Assembly (NCBI RefSeq): GCF_020991085.1
Contig: NZ_CP087719.1
Span: 5,277,501-5,329,498 of the forward strand
Length of the DNA: 51,998 bases
Direction: 5' to 3'
Source: Roseomonas sp. OT10
Lineage (GTDB): Bacteria; Pseudomonadota; Alphaproteobacteria; Acetobacterales; Acetobacteraceae
Shown here: one piece after another, positions 11,109 through 19,434 of the stretch
Layout of the letters: each line of letters begins with the position of its first letter
Numbering within the stretch: position 1 is the stretch's first letter
The notes under the pieces: model-generated
Told to the model about the DNA's origin: nothing
Databases searched by the model: none
Seen by the model: only the letters and a program-made list of their open reading frames with translations
Translations under genes and position numbers: made by a program

Positions 11109-12887
11109 TCAGTTCAGCGCATGGCTGGAGAGCGGCGCCTGGCATCCCCCCAGCGCCATGGAGAGGCGCCGCGCCAGGTCCTCGGGACGGAAGGGCTTCT
11201 GGATGATCTGCTCCTGCCCCTCGCCCGCCACCGCGGCCGCATCGGCATAGCCGGTGAGGAACAGCACCGGTACGCCGGGGCGGCGGCTGCGCGCGGCCTG
11301 GGCGACCTCGACCCCGTTCATGCCCGGCATGGCGAAGTCCAGCAGCAGCAGGTCGACATGCGCCTCGCGGTCCAGCAGGTCGAGCGCCGCCCCGCCGCTG
11401 CCGGCCTCGACGACGCGGTAGCCCAGGTCCCGCAGCGCGGCGGCGGTGGTCTCCCGCACCGCGCTGTCGTCGTCGACCAGCAGCACCAGCCGGTCCGCCG
11501 CCTGCGCCCTGGCCGCCGGGGCGGCGGGCCGGTTGCAGCCGGCCGGGGCGGTCCCCGCGGCGCGCGGCAGCAGGACGCTGACCGTGGTGCCGCGCCCCTC
11601 CTCCGCCTCCACCCGCACGCCGCCGCCGGATTGCTGCGCGAAGCCGAGCACCTGGCTGAGCCCGAGGCCGGAGCCGGCCCCGACGGGCTTGGTCGTGAAG
11701 AAGGGCTCGAACATCCTGTCCCGCACGGCCGCGGGCATGCCGGGGCCGGTATCGGCCACGGAGATGGCGACGTATTCCCCGGCGGGCGGGTCGTGCGGGC
11801 GTTCCGGCTCTCCCATGGTCACGTTGCTGGTGCCGACACGGAGGCTGCCGCCGCCGGGCATCGCGTCGCGGGCGTTCAGCGCCAGGTTGAGGATCACCAG
11901 CTCCAGCTGGGTCGGGTCCACCTGTGCCGGCCAGGGTTCGGGCGAGAGCGAGATGTCCAGCTTCACCCGGCCGCCGACCGTGCTGCGCAGCAGCTCCGCC
12001 AGTTCCGCGATGGTGGCGTTGAGGTCCACCGTCCGCGGCTCCAGCCGCTGCCGGCGGGAGAAGGCGAGCAGCTGGTGGGTCAGGGCCGCCCCGCGCTCGC
12101 CGGCCAGGCGCACCATCTCCAGGCGGCGCTGCTGCGTCGCGTCGGTGGCGGCGCGGGCGAGGAGGCGGACATTGCCCAGGATGACGGTCAGCAGGTTGTT
12201 GAAGTCGTGCGCGACGCCGGCGGTGAGCTGGCCCACCGCCTCCAGCCGCTGCATCTGCCGCAGCCCGGCCTCCATGCGCTCCCGCTCCTCGATCTGGGAC
12301 CGGAGCTGGTGGTTGGCGGCCGCCAGCTCGGCGGTGCGCTCGGTGACGCGCTGCTCCAGCGCCTCGGCGGCGCGGTGGGTCGCGGTGACGTCCAGGTTGC
12401 AGCCGGTGTAGCCGAGGAAGCTGCCCGTGGCGTCGAAAAGCGGCGCGCCCTCGCAGCGCAGCCAGCGGATCTCGCCGTGCCGGTCGCGCACCCGGCTCTC
12501 GGCATGGAAGGGCTGCCGGGCGTCGAAGGCGCGGCGGAAGGCGTCGTGGAAGGTGGGGACGTCGTCGGGATGCACCACCGCGAGCCAGCCCTCGCCGTGC
12601 AGCCGTTCCGCCGGGATGCCGAACAGGGTCTCGGCATGGCGGTTGGCGAAGACGAGCCCGCCCCTGGAATCGGTCACCCAGATCAGGGCCGGGGCGCTGT
12701 TCGCCATGTTGCGGAACCAGGCCTCGCCGTCGCGCCGCGCGGAGGCCGGGGAAGGGGGCGGGCCAACCGGCGCCTGGGCCGCGGGGCGTTCCTGCGCCGC
12801 GCTGCTGGACAAATCCGACCGAGGCGCCATCTCCGGGTCGGGATGGCCTCGCTCCCGCGGATCTGTCCTCTGCTCGCCCTTGGGCAA
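11109..12887 (-). CDS. PAS-domain hybrid sensor histidine kinase
   Basis: A 592-residue soluble sensor kinase without membrane segments. Domains in order: a proline-rich leader, PAS/PAC (about 55-175), a coiled coil, HisKA with phospho-acceptor histidine in GVAHDFNNLLT (near 227), HATPase with NLALNARDAM, DTGPGM and GSGLGLS, and a C-terminal receiver with VDDD and the phospho-acceptor aspartate in LLLLDFAMPG (near 515). A self-contained relay of this layout commonly passes phosphate to a separate HPt or histidine kinase partner. No partner gene is adjacent, so the signal and output are unknown. Confidence 0.94.
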   Translation of the reverse strand: MPKGEQRTDPRERGHPDPEMAPRSDLSSSAAQERPAAQAPVGPPPSPASARRDGEAWFRNMANSAPALIWVTDSRGGLVFANRHAETLFGIPAERLHGEGWLAVVHPDDVPTFHDAFRRAFDARQPFHAESRVRDRHGEIRWLRCEGAPLFDATGSFLGYTGCNLDVTATHRAAEALEQRVTERTAELAAANHQLRSQIEERERMEAGLRQMQRLEAVGQLTAGVAHDFNNLLTVILGNVRLLARAATDATQQRRLEMVRLAGERGAALTHQLLAFSRRQRLEPRTVDLNATIAELAELLRSTVGGRVKLDISLSPEPWPAQVDPTQLELVILNLALNARDAMPGGGSLRVGTSNVTMGEPERPHDPPAGEYVAISVADTGPGMPAAVRDRMFEPFFTTKPVGAGSGLGLSQVLGFAQQSGGGVRVEAEEGRGTTVSVLLPRAAGTAPAGCNRPAAPAARAQAADRLVLLVDDDSAVRETTAAALRDLGYRVVEAGSGGAALDLLDREAHVDLLLLDFAMPGMNGVEVAQAARSRRPGVPVLFLTGYADAAAVAGEGQEQIIQKPFRPEDLARRLSMALGGCQAPLSSHALN

Positions 12888-13039
12888 CGCGACCTCATCT
12901 GACCGGCCCGCCAGGCACGACGGACGGCCTGGACCGTGGTGAAGGGAGGCCGGAAGCTAAGGGCAGCCAGACAGGGCGGCAACCGCCGCCATGACCAGTA
13001 CAACGGGCTGTACCTTCACCATCGGGTGACGGGTCGCGG

Positions 13040-14494
13040 TCAGGCCCCGCGGTCCAGGGTGAAGAACGGCGTCTCCATCAGCTCCGGCTCGGCGAAGGCT
13101 TCCAGCCGCGCGCGGGCCTGGTCGATATCCTCGCGGAAGAAGTGCGCCGCCATGGCATGGGCGAGACGCTCCGCCCCCACCGACACGCCCGGCACGTCCG
13201 AGGCGATGGCGCCGAGGCTGGCCGCGGCGGCGTGGCTGAACAGGTGGATGCGCGAGAGGCCCGGGCAGGCGCCGGGCTCGCGCTCGGTCAGCGCGAAGCC
13301 GCCGTCGAGCCAGGGGAAGGCGGCGAGGGCGGCGCGCGCCTGCCCCGGAGGCGGGGCGTAGCGGTCGGCCCAGAGGGCGATCCGCGACGCCACGGCCGAG
13401 AGTTCGGGGACGCGCGCCATGTCCACCGCGAAGCCGGTGCCCAGGATCAGGAAGTCGGCCTCGGCGGTGCGGCCGCCTCCCAGGGTCAGCGACACCCCCT
13501 CCGGCCCGCGCCGGGCGGCAAGGATGGGGGTGGCGAAGTGGATGCGGAAGCCGGGGCTGCGCAGCGTGCGCAGGATCGTCTCGTGCGGGGGCGGGGCCTG
13601 CAGGTCGTGCATGTAGACGAGCAGGCGCCACTTCTCCTCCGGCGGCAGATCGGCCCAGCCCTCGAAGAAGCCGGGATTGGCGGAACCGCGGCCCTTGTTG
13701 ACCTGCGGCAGCTCGCGGCGACGGACATACATGTCCACCCCGGCGGCCCCTGCCTCCAGCGCCGTGGCGGCGTTGTCCCAGGCCGAGGGGCCGGCGCCCA
13801 TCACCGCCACCTGCCGCCCGCGCAGCGCCGCGAAGTCGATCGCCTCGTTGGTGTGGGCGGCGCGGTCGGGCCAGAGGGCGGGGTCGATCCCCGCGGGCAG
13901 CAGCACGCCGCCGGTGCCGCCACGGCCCGTGGCCAGGACGACGCGCCGGGCGAAGACCCGGCGCTCGGCGCCGTCCTCGCGCAGCGCCACCTCCACGAAG
14001 CCGTCATGAGGCAGGAGACGCAGCACCTCCACCCCGCTGCGCAGCGGCAGGGCGAGGGTGCGGCGGACCCAGGTGAGGTAGTCCTGCCAGACGCCGTTGG
14101 GGATCTTGTACAGCGCCTCCCAGGCCGCCTCGCCGAAGGCGGCCTCGTACCAGGCGCGGAAGGTCAGGGAGGGGATGCCCAGCGACACGCCCGGCAACTG
14201 CTTCGGGCTGCGCAGCGTCTCCATCCGGGCATAGGTGATCCAGGGCCCCTCCAGACCCTCCGGGGCGCGGTCCAGCATCAGGACGTTGCGCAGCCCCTTC
14301 AGGATCAGCGCCGCGGTGGCGGCGATGCCGTACATCCCGCCGCCCACCACCAGCACATCCGTCATCGGCACCCCGTCCGGCCCGGAAACCTCGGCGGTCC
14401 AGTTGGCCGGCGGCAGGCAAAGCAGGTCGAGGTCGCGGGCGACCTGGCGGGCGTGCGCGTCCGGCCCGGCCGGAGGAGGGAGGAGGTCGTTCAT
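13040..14494 (-). CDS. FAD/NAD(P)-binding oxidoreductase, flavin-monooxygenase-like
   Basis: A 484-residue flavoprotein. The FAD site is VLVVGGGMYGIAATAAL (from about residue 47) and a second Rossmann motif is VAVMGAGPSAWDNAATALE (about 230). The ATG (F/L)-x-D-like signature LILGTGFAVDMARV follows. This arrangement matches the SidA/flavin-containing monooxygenase superfamily. It has no obvious membrane segment. The small XRE regulator lies 155 bp upstream in the same direction, and an inverted repeat sits just before the start. The substrate is unknown. Confidence 0.86.
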   Translation of the reverse strand: MNDLLPPPAGPDAHARQVARDLDLLCLPPANWTAEVSGPDGVPMTDVLVVGGGMYGIAATAALILKGLRNVLMLDRAPEGLEGPWITYARMETLRSPKQLPGVSLGIPSLTFRAWYEAAFGEAAWEALYKIPNGVWQDYLTWVRRTLALPLRSGVEVLRLLPHDGFVEVALREDGAERRVFARRVVLATGRGGTGGVLLPAGIDPALWPDRAAHTNEAIDFAALRGRQVAVMGAGPSAWDNAATALEAGAAGVDMYVRRRELPQVNKGRGSANPGFFEGWADLPPEEKWRLLVYMHDLQAPPPHETILRTLRSPGFRIHFATPILAARRGPEGVSLTLGGGRTAEADFLILGTGFAVDMARVPELSAVASRIALWADRYAPPPGQARAALAAFPWLDGGFALTEREPGACPGLSRIHLFSHAAAASLGAIASDVPGVSVGAERLAHAMAAHFFREDIDQARARLEAFAEPELMETPFFTLDRGA

Positions 14495-14516
14495 GCCGGG
14501 AGGGGCGCGAGGCTTC

Positions 14517-14531
14517 GCATGTGCAACATGC
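14517..14531 (-). promoter_or_regulatory. Inverted repeat upstream of the oxidoreductase
   Basis: GCATGT-GCA-ACATGC is a perfect 6-bp inverted repeat with a 3-bp spacer, 22 bp upstream of the oxidoreductase start. It is a plausible operator for the XRE protein encoded just upstream. Confidence 0.45.
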
Positions 14532-14649
14532 TAGCGCCGTTCGGCGCGCGGCGGGTAGGCATCGCGGGCACGGCAGCCACGCCTTCGGGCCGAGGCCGCA
14601 GGGAGCCGGCGCGACGGCTGGCGTCGGTCGGCGCGCCGCGCGGCCAGTG

Positions 14650-14892
14650 TCAGCCCAGCCGCACCCCCGCGCCGCCCTCCGCATCGGGTTCGAGGAAGCT
14701 GACCCCGGCTTCCTCCAGGGCGCGGCGGATCGCCGTGCCGGTGGCGCGTTGCAGCTCATGCTGCCCGCCCTCGAAGCTGCGGACCGTGCTGCGGCTGACC
14801 GCGGCGCGCTCGGCCAGCTGGTCCTGGGTCCAGTCGAGCAGCGCGCGGGCCGCACGGCATTGTTCCGGGGTAAGCGTCATCGCAGCCGCCAT
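14650..14892 (-). CDS. Small XRE-family HTH regulator
   Basis: An 80-residue protein consisting almost only of an HTH: CRAARALLDWTQDQLAERA, then VSRSTVRSFEGG, and a C-terminal tail with RRALEEAGVSFLEP. It belongs to the same small family as the XRE protein on the element (50079-50321), sharing the RAARALL-WTQ and F-E-GV-FL patterns. It is divergent from the antiporter gene and upstream of the oxidoreductase, so it may regulate either or itself. Confidence 0.86.
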   Translation of the reverse strand: MAAAMTLTPEQCRAARALLDWTQDQLAERAAVSRSTVRSFEGGQHELQRATGTAIRRALEEAGVSFLEPDAEGGAGVRLG

Positions 14893-15008
14893 GGCAGGCT
14901 AGGTGGGGCATCGGCCTTTAAAGTCAATTCCGCCCGAAAAGGTTGAAATCGATCCTGCGCGGGTCATGTCTTGCCCACCCCGACGGTTCCAAGGAGGAGC
15001 GGGCCCGC

Positions 15009-16790
15009 GTGCCAGACCACAACACGCCGCTGATCGCCACCATCGCCGCGGGTCTGGTGCTCGCCTTCTTCTTCGGCCTGATCGCCCATCGCTTCCGCGT
15101 CTCCCCCCTGGTCGGCTACCTGCTGGCCGGGGTGGTGGTGGGGCCCTTCACCCCCGGCTTCGTCGCGGACATGTCCCTGGCGGCCGAACTGTCGGAGCTC
15201 GGCGTCATCCTGCTGATGTTCGCCGTCGGGCTGCATTTCTCGCTCAAGGACCTGATGTCGGTCCGCGCCATCGCCGTGCCGGGCGCGGTGGTGCAGATCG
15301 CGGCGGCGACGCTGATGGGCATGGGGCTGGCCTGGTGGCTGGGCTGGAGCCTGGCGGCGGGCTTCATCTTCGGCCTCGCCCTGTCCGTCGCCTCGACCGT
15401 GGTGCTGACCCGGGCGCTGCAGGAGCGCCGCCTGCTGGAGACCGAGCGCGGCCGCATCGCCGTCGGCTGGCTGGTCGTCGAGGATCTGGTGATGGTCCTC
15501 GCCCTGGTGCTGCTGCCGGCCATGGGGCAGGCCGCGGCGGGCGGGGCGGTCGCGCCCGTGGACATCGCCCTGGCACTGGGCATCACCGTCGCGAAGGTCG
15601 TGGCCTTCGTGGCGCTGATGCTGGTGGGCGGCCGGCGCGTGGTGCCCTGGATCATGCACTACGTCGCCCATACCGGCTCGCGCGAGCTGTTCCGCCTCGC
15701 CGTCTACGCGCTGGCGCTGGGGGTCGCCTTCGGCGCGGCGCAGCTCTTCGACGTCTCCTTCGCCCTGGGCGCCTTCTTCGCGGGCATGGTGATGGCCGAG
15801 AGTCCGCTGAGCCAGCGCGCGACGGAGGAGGCGCTGCCGCTGCGCGACGCCTTCGCCGTCCTGTTCTTCGTCTCCGTCGGCATGCTGTTCGACCCGGCGA
15901 TCATGCTGACCCATCCCATCGCGGTGCTGGGCACCCTGCTGACCATCGTGGTCGGCAAGTCCCTCGCCGCCTGGGTCATCGTGCGCGCCTTCGGCCATCC
16001 CAACGCCACCGCGCTCACCATCTCAGCCAGCCTCGCGCAGATCGGCGAGTTCTCCTTCATCCTGGCCGGGATCGGCGTGGCGATGGGCGTGCTGCCGGAT
16101 GACGGGCGCGACCTGATCCTGGCCGGGGCGATCCTGTCGATCTTCCTCAACCCCTTCATCTTCGCCGCCGTGGAGCGCCGTCGCGCCCGGGCCGTGCCTG
16201 TCCCTGCCATGCCGCCGCGCCCCACCGCCGGCACCTCCGCGCCGGATGCACCGTTGGCCCCGGCCGCCGTGGCCGTGACGGCCCCCGCGCCGCCTGTCCC
16301 GGACGCCCCGGCGGGGTCGGAGCAGTTGCCCGTGGCCCTGCGCGGCCATGACGTCGTGATCGGCTACGGGCGCGTCGGGCGGCTGGTGGGGCGTGGACTG
16401 CGCGCGGCCGGGCACAGCGTGCTGGTGACGGATGAGCGAACCGAGGCGCTGGAGGCGGCGCGGGCCGAAAGCTGCGAGATCATCCTCGGCAATGCGGCGG
16501 ATTCGGCGGTACTGGGCTTGGCCAACCTGCCGGAAGCGCGGCGTCTCTTCGTCACGGTGCCGGAAGCCTTCGAGGCCGGGCAGGTGGTGGAGCAGGCGCG
16601 GCGGCTGAATCCGGGGCTGGAAATCGTGGCGCGCGCCCATTCCGATGCGGCGGTGGAACACCTGGACCGCCTGGGCGCGACGGTGACGGTGATGGGCGAA
16701 CGCGAGATCGCGCGGCGAATGCTGGAGGAGGCTAAGACGCCGCAGGCCGGGACGGCAAGAGCGCAGGAGCCGACGCCCGGGCCGGAGTGA
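15009..16790 (+). CDS. KefB/YbaL-type monovalent cation:proton antiporter
   Basis: A CPA2-family antiporter of 593 residues, counted from a GTG at 15009. That start was chosen because AAGGAGG lies 11 nt upstream; the frame is open further back to an ATG at 14943, which lacks a ribosome site. About a dozen hydrophobic segments span residues 5 to 400, including the conserved FFVSVGMLFDP stretch. An Ala/Pro-rich linker follows, then a cytosolic TrkA-N (RCK) domain with the Rossmann motif VIGYGRVGRLVG. Such proteins exchange K+ for H+ under nucleotide or glutathione control. A non-coding repeat begins right after the stop. Confidence 0.93.
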   Translation: MPDHNTPLIATIAAGLVLAFFFGLIAHRFRVSPLVGYLLAGVVVGPFTPGFVADMSLAAELSELGVILLMFAVGLHFSLKDLMSVRAIAVPGAVVQIAAATLMGMGLAWWLGWSLAAGFIFGLALSVASTVVLTRALQERRLLETERGRIAVGWLVVEDLVMVLALVLLPAMGQAAAGGAVAPVDIALALGITVAKVVAFVALMLVGGRRVVPWIMHYVAHTGSRELFRLAVYALALGVAFGAAQLFDVSFALGAFFAGMVMAESPLSQRATEEALPLRDAFAVLFFVSVGMLFDPAIMLTHPIAVLGTLLTIVVGKSLAAWVIVRAFGHPNATALTISASLAQIGEFSFILAGIGVAMGVLPDDGRDLILAGAILSIFLNPFIFAAVERRRARAVPVPAMPPRPTAGTSAPDAPLAPAAVAVTAPAPPVPDAPAGSEQLPVALRGHDVVIGYGRVGRLVGRGLRAAGHSVLVTDERTEALEAARAESCEIILGNAADSAVLGLANLPEARRLFVTVPEAFEAGQVVEQARRLNPGLEIVARAHSDAAVEHLDRLGATVTVMGEREIARRMLEEAKTPQAGTARAQEPTPGPE

Positions 16791-17206
16791 CACCGACGGC
16801 GGGATGATCTGACCCGTTGTTCTGTGGTGTTCGGGCGGCGGACCGGGAGGGGACGCCGTCCCCTCCACGGACCCTCCCCTGCCGGGGCCACAAGCGGGCC
16901 CCGGACCCCGCTGGGAGTCTGGTGCTTCCGGTGGGCGTCAGCCTGCGAGCTGATCCCTGACGGCGCGCGGACAGGTGAGACTCTGAAGAAGCTTCAGAGG
17001 GCGTCAGCGAGTGCGGAGGCCGTGCTCGCCGAGGAGCCAAGCTCCTCGGCGCCACGACCCCGTCGCAGGCTGTCCCGCGGCAGCGTCGATCGGGTCCAGG
17101 GCCCGCAGGGTCCTGGCGGAGTGGGGGTACGGGGGCGAGGCGGAGCCTTGCCCCCGGGGAACGGGTACCGCTGGGGCGGATCAAGACATCGCACCGCCGT
17201 ATGACA
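16791..17206 (+). repeat. Non-coding multi-hairpin repeat, copy 2
   Basis: About 416 bp starting immediately after the antiporter stop, matching 8709-9132 along its whole length. The same hairpins recur in the same order. In the first hairpin the outer pairs change from CTG/CAG in copy 1 to CCG/CGG here, a compensatory change. In the GCCGAGGAGC hairpin the loop changes from ATG to CAA with the stem intact. Both copies end in a block resembling GGATCAAG-CAT-GCACCG-CCGTATGA. The function is unknown. Confidence 0.85.
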
Positions 17207-17338
17207 CCGCGCATGACGGGGGTCCCCGGGGGACCGGCCCCGTATCCAACGATGCCGGATGCGAAGCTTGACGACCGAAGCCAAAAAGTTGCTAAATCGA
17301 AAATAAAATGCGCGGTCGTCCCAGGAAAGACAGATGCC

Positions 17339-17728
17339 ATGCGCCCGATCATCGTTCTGGTCGGTGTCCTGCTGCCGCTGGGCGCGGCACCGGCCCAGCA
17401 GCTCCGCTCAGGCCCGTACCGGGCTGCTTACTGCACCCTCTTTGAACACCGGGACATGCAGGGAGCCAGGCTGCGCCTGCCGAACGGCGAGCGCGTGACC
17501 TTCAGCCGCAGCGATGTCGGGAACAGCGCTTGGCGGGAGGTTCCCAGCTGGAACGATGTCGCCTCATCCGCGACGATCGATCCCGGCTGCCATCTGCGGG
17601 TCTGGGAGCACGCGATGGCCAGCGGAGATTCGCGAATCTGGCATGGCGAGAGGCGCGGCTGGAACGTGAACTACTTCGGCGATCGGTGGAACGACCGGAT
17701 ATCCTCGGCGACCTGCCACTGCGACTGA
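17339..17728 (+). CDS. Secreted beta/gamma-crystallin-like protein
   Basis: A 129-residue protein with a Sec signal peptide (IIVLVGVLLPLGAAPAQ). The start at 17339 has an AGGAAAG ribosome site; the frame opens further left but without support. The mature part has a Greek-key pattern, CTLFEHRDMQGARLRLPNGE then WNDVASSATIDPGCHLRVWEH, which fits the peptidase-inhibitor I36/beta-gamma-crystallin group. Four cysteines could form disulphides. It is the last host gene before the integrated element. Confidence 0.75.
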   Translation: MRPIIVLVGVLLPLGAAPAQQLRSGPYRAAYCTLFEHRDMQGARLRLPNGERVTFSRSDVGNSAWREVPSWNDVASSATIDPGCHLRVWEHAMASGDSRIWHGERRGWNVNYFGDRWNDRISSATCHCD

Positions 17729-17766
17729 GCAGCGGTCTGGGGCGAGGGGGGCACTGGCAGGGAAAA

Positions 17767-17811
17767 TGGCGGACCCGATACGATTCGAACGTACGACCTT
17801 TGCCTTCGGAG
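17767..17811 (-). other. Attachment site: 3' fragment of tRNA-Arg(CCG)
   Basis: Read on the minus strand this is the 3' part of a tRNA: anticodon loop CTCCGAA, 3' anticodon strand GGCAA, variable AGGTC, T-arm GTACG-TTCGAAT-CGTAT, acceptor CGGGTCC, discriminator G and an encoded CCA. The 5' half is missing: the bases that should pair with GGCAA read ATTCC. A partial tRNA 180 bp from a tyrosine integrase is the classic footprint of integration into a tRNA gene. The geometry puts the element to the right and the restored tRNA at its far end. Confidence 0.88.
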
Positions 17812-17940
17812 GGAATATGGCTAGCTCCGCCAATAAGCGCAAGGAGCCGCCGATGTCCGCCTATCTCCCTGTAAACGCTAAACAATTTGCACTTCTTCTC
17901 CGCCAAAGCTACTCTTCTCCCCGCCACTGTTTTCGCCCGC

Positions 17941-17960
17941 GTGCTTACGTGGTGCTTACG
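17941..17960 (+). repeat. Direct repeat in the integrase leader
   Basis: GTGCTTACG occurs twice (17941-17949 and 17952-17960) between the attachment site and the integrase start. Short direct repeats here are often arm-type integrase or excisionase sites. Confidence 0.45.
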
Positions 17961-17991
17961 CGAGAGGAAACGCTAGGGTCGGAGGAAGCCC

Positions 17992-19353
17992 ATGCCTAAG
18001 CTCACGAAACGGGTCGTCGACGCCGCGGACAGTCGCGCGAAAGATTACGTCATTTGGGACGACGAACTGCCCGGCTTTGGCCTCCGAGTATTCGCATCCG
18101 GCAAGCGCAGCTATGTCATCCAGTACAGGCTCGGCAAGCGGTCGCGTCGCTTCACAATCGGATTGCACGGCGTCTGGACACCAGAGCGCGCTCGCCAAGA
18201 GGCGAAGGTCCAGTTGGGCAGGATCGCTCAAGGCGACGACCCGGCCGAAGAGAAGCAGCTCGACAGCAAGGCGATTACCGTTAAGGAACTGTGTGACCTT
18301 TACGTCGCCGATCTTAAAGCCGGCCTCATTCTTGGAAAGGGCGGGCGCCCCAAGAAAGCCAGCACCATTCTCTCCGACACGGGGCGCATCGAGCGCCACA
18401 TCATTCCTCTGCTTGGTACGCACAGGGTCAAGGATCTGGTGAAAGCGGACATCACGAAGGCCCTGAAGGACATCATGGCCGGCAAGACCCGCTGCAGCGT
18501 CAAGACGAGAAAGCTTCGCGGTCGCGCTATCGTGCGAGGTGGAGCGGGCACAGCAACGCGCACCATCGGACTTTTTGGTGGAATACTGACCTATGCAGTC
18601 GAGGCTGGCATCATCGATACCAATCCAGCGCACGGTGTGAGGCGGCCGAAGGACAACGTGCGCGCACGACGGCTGAGCGAGGCCGAATATCGGTTGCTCG
18701 GCGAAATTCTCACGCAGGCTGCTGAGAATGAGAAGTATGAGCTATCGGTCGACATCATCCGCCAGCTTGCGCTGACAGGATGCCGCCGCACGGAGATGGT
18801 CACGCTTGCTTGGTCTGAAGCCGACACGAGCGCGAGCTGCCTCCGCCTCGTTGACAGCAAGGAAGGAAGCTCAATCCGTCCGATCGGCCTACCGGTCGTT
18901 GAATACCTGGAAGCTAGCCGGAGAACTCGCTCAGGAACCTACGTGTTTCCTGGACACGGCGACGACAACGCGTTCGGAAGCCTTCCTAACCACTGGGACC
19001 AGATCTTCAAAGCAACGCCGCTAGCCGACATCACACCACACGTCTTGCGGCACAGCTTTGCCAGCATTGCAAACGATCTCGGCTTTACCGAGGTCACTAT
19101 CGCTGCTCTGGTCGGCCATTCGAAGGGCTCCGTCACCAGCAACTACATACACACGCTCGACACGGCGCTGATCATGGCCGCTGATACCATCTCCGGCTAC
19201 ATCCAAGGCCTCCTAGACGGCATTGAATTCAAACAAACTGCCTATGCCGTGGATCGGGATTCTCGGCGCGCAGCACTCGCTCGCTTCTTGCAGCAGGCTG
19301 CGGCAACGGACGCTGCCGGCGCGGCGAATGACGAGCAACGCGCCGCGGCGTAA
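17992..19353 (+). CDS. int: Tyrosine-type site-specific integrase
   Basis: A 453-residue integrase with an N-terminal DUF4102 arm-binding domain (DYVIWDDELPGFGLRVFASG), a SAM-like core-binding domain and a C-terminal catalytic domain. The catalytic set is visible: R in LTGCRRTEM (near 265), H-x-x-R in HVLRHSFAS (near 352) and the tyrosine in SNYIHTLD (near 385). GGAGGAAG precedes the ATG. Family members insert P4-like islands and ICEs into tRNA genes, here tRNA-Arg(CCG). It reads into the element, away from the attachment site. Confidence 0.97.
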   Translation: MPKLTKRVVDAADSRAKDYVIWDDELPGFGLRVFASGKRSYVIQYRLGKRSRRFTIGLHGVWTPERARQEAKVQLGRIAQGDDPAEEKQLDSKAITVKELCDLYVADLKAGLILGKGGRPKKASTILSDTGRIERHIIPLLGTHRVKDLVKADITKALKDIMAGKTRCSVKTRKLRGRAIVRGGAGTATRTIGLFGGILTYAVEAGIIDTNPAHGVRRPKDNVRARRLSEAEYRLLGEILTQAAENEKYELSVDIIRQLALTGCRRTEMVTLAWSEADTSASCLRLVDSKEGSSIRPIGLPVVEYLEASRRTRSGTYVFPGHGDDNAFGSLPNHWDQIFKATPLADITPHVLRHSFASIANDLGFTEVTIAALVGHSKGSVTSNYIHTLDTALIMAADTISGYIQGLLDGIEFKQTAYAVDRDSRRAALARFLQQAAATDAAGAANDEQRAAA

Positions 19354-19359
19354 TGCTTA

Positions 19360-19402
19360 GCAAGTGGCGGTCGCACTCTAGACGAGGAATGCCGCCACTT
19401 GC
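19360..19402. terminator. Inverted repeat after the integrase gene
   Basis: GCAAGTGGCGG and CCGCCACTTGC are perfect 11-bp arms separated by 21 bp, just after the integrase stop. It may end integrase transcription or form part of the adjacent toxin-antitoxin control region. It directly abuts the next palindrome. Confidence 0.55.
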
Positions 19403-19434
19403 ATGTCAGAAAAACTTGCCTTATTTTCTGACAT
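19403..19434 (+). promoter_or_regulatory. Palindromic operator of the AbiE operon
   Basis: ATGTCAGAAA and TTTCTGACAT are perfect 10-bp arms with a 12-bp spacer, ending exactly at the antitoxin ATG. AbiEi antitoxins are known to bind inverted repeats at their own promoter, so autoregulation is likely. Confidence 0.65.

Noticed and set aside
11121-12902. A 593-codon plus-strand frame opposite the histidine kinase
   Set aside because: The kinase has full domain support; the antisense product is low-complexity.
12957-13022. A 21-codon minus-strand frame reading as a tiny lipoprotein signal ending in LSGCP
   Set aside because: There is no ribosome site and nothing after the lipobox cysteine but one residue; chance cannot be excluded.
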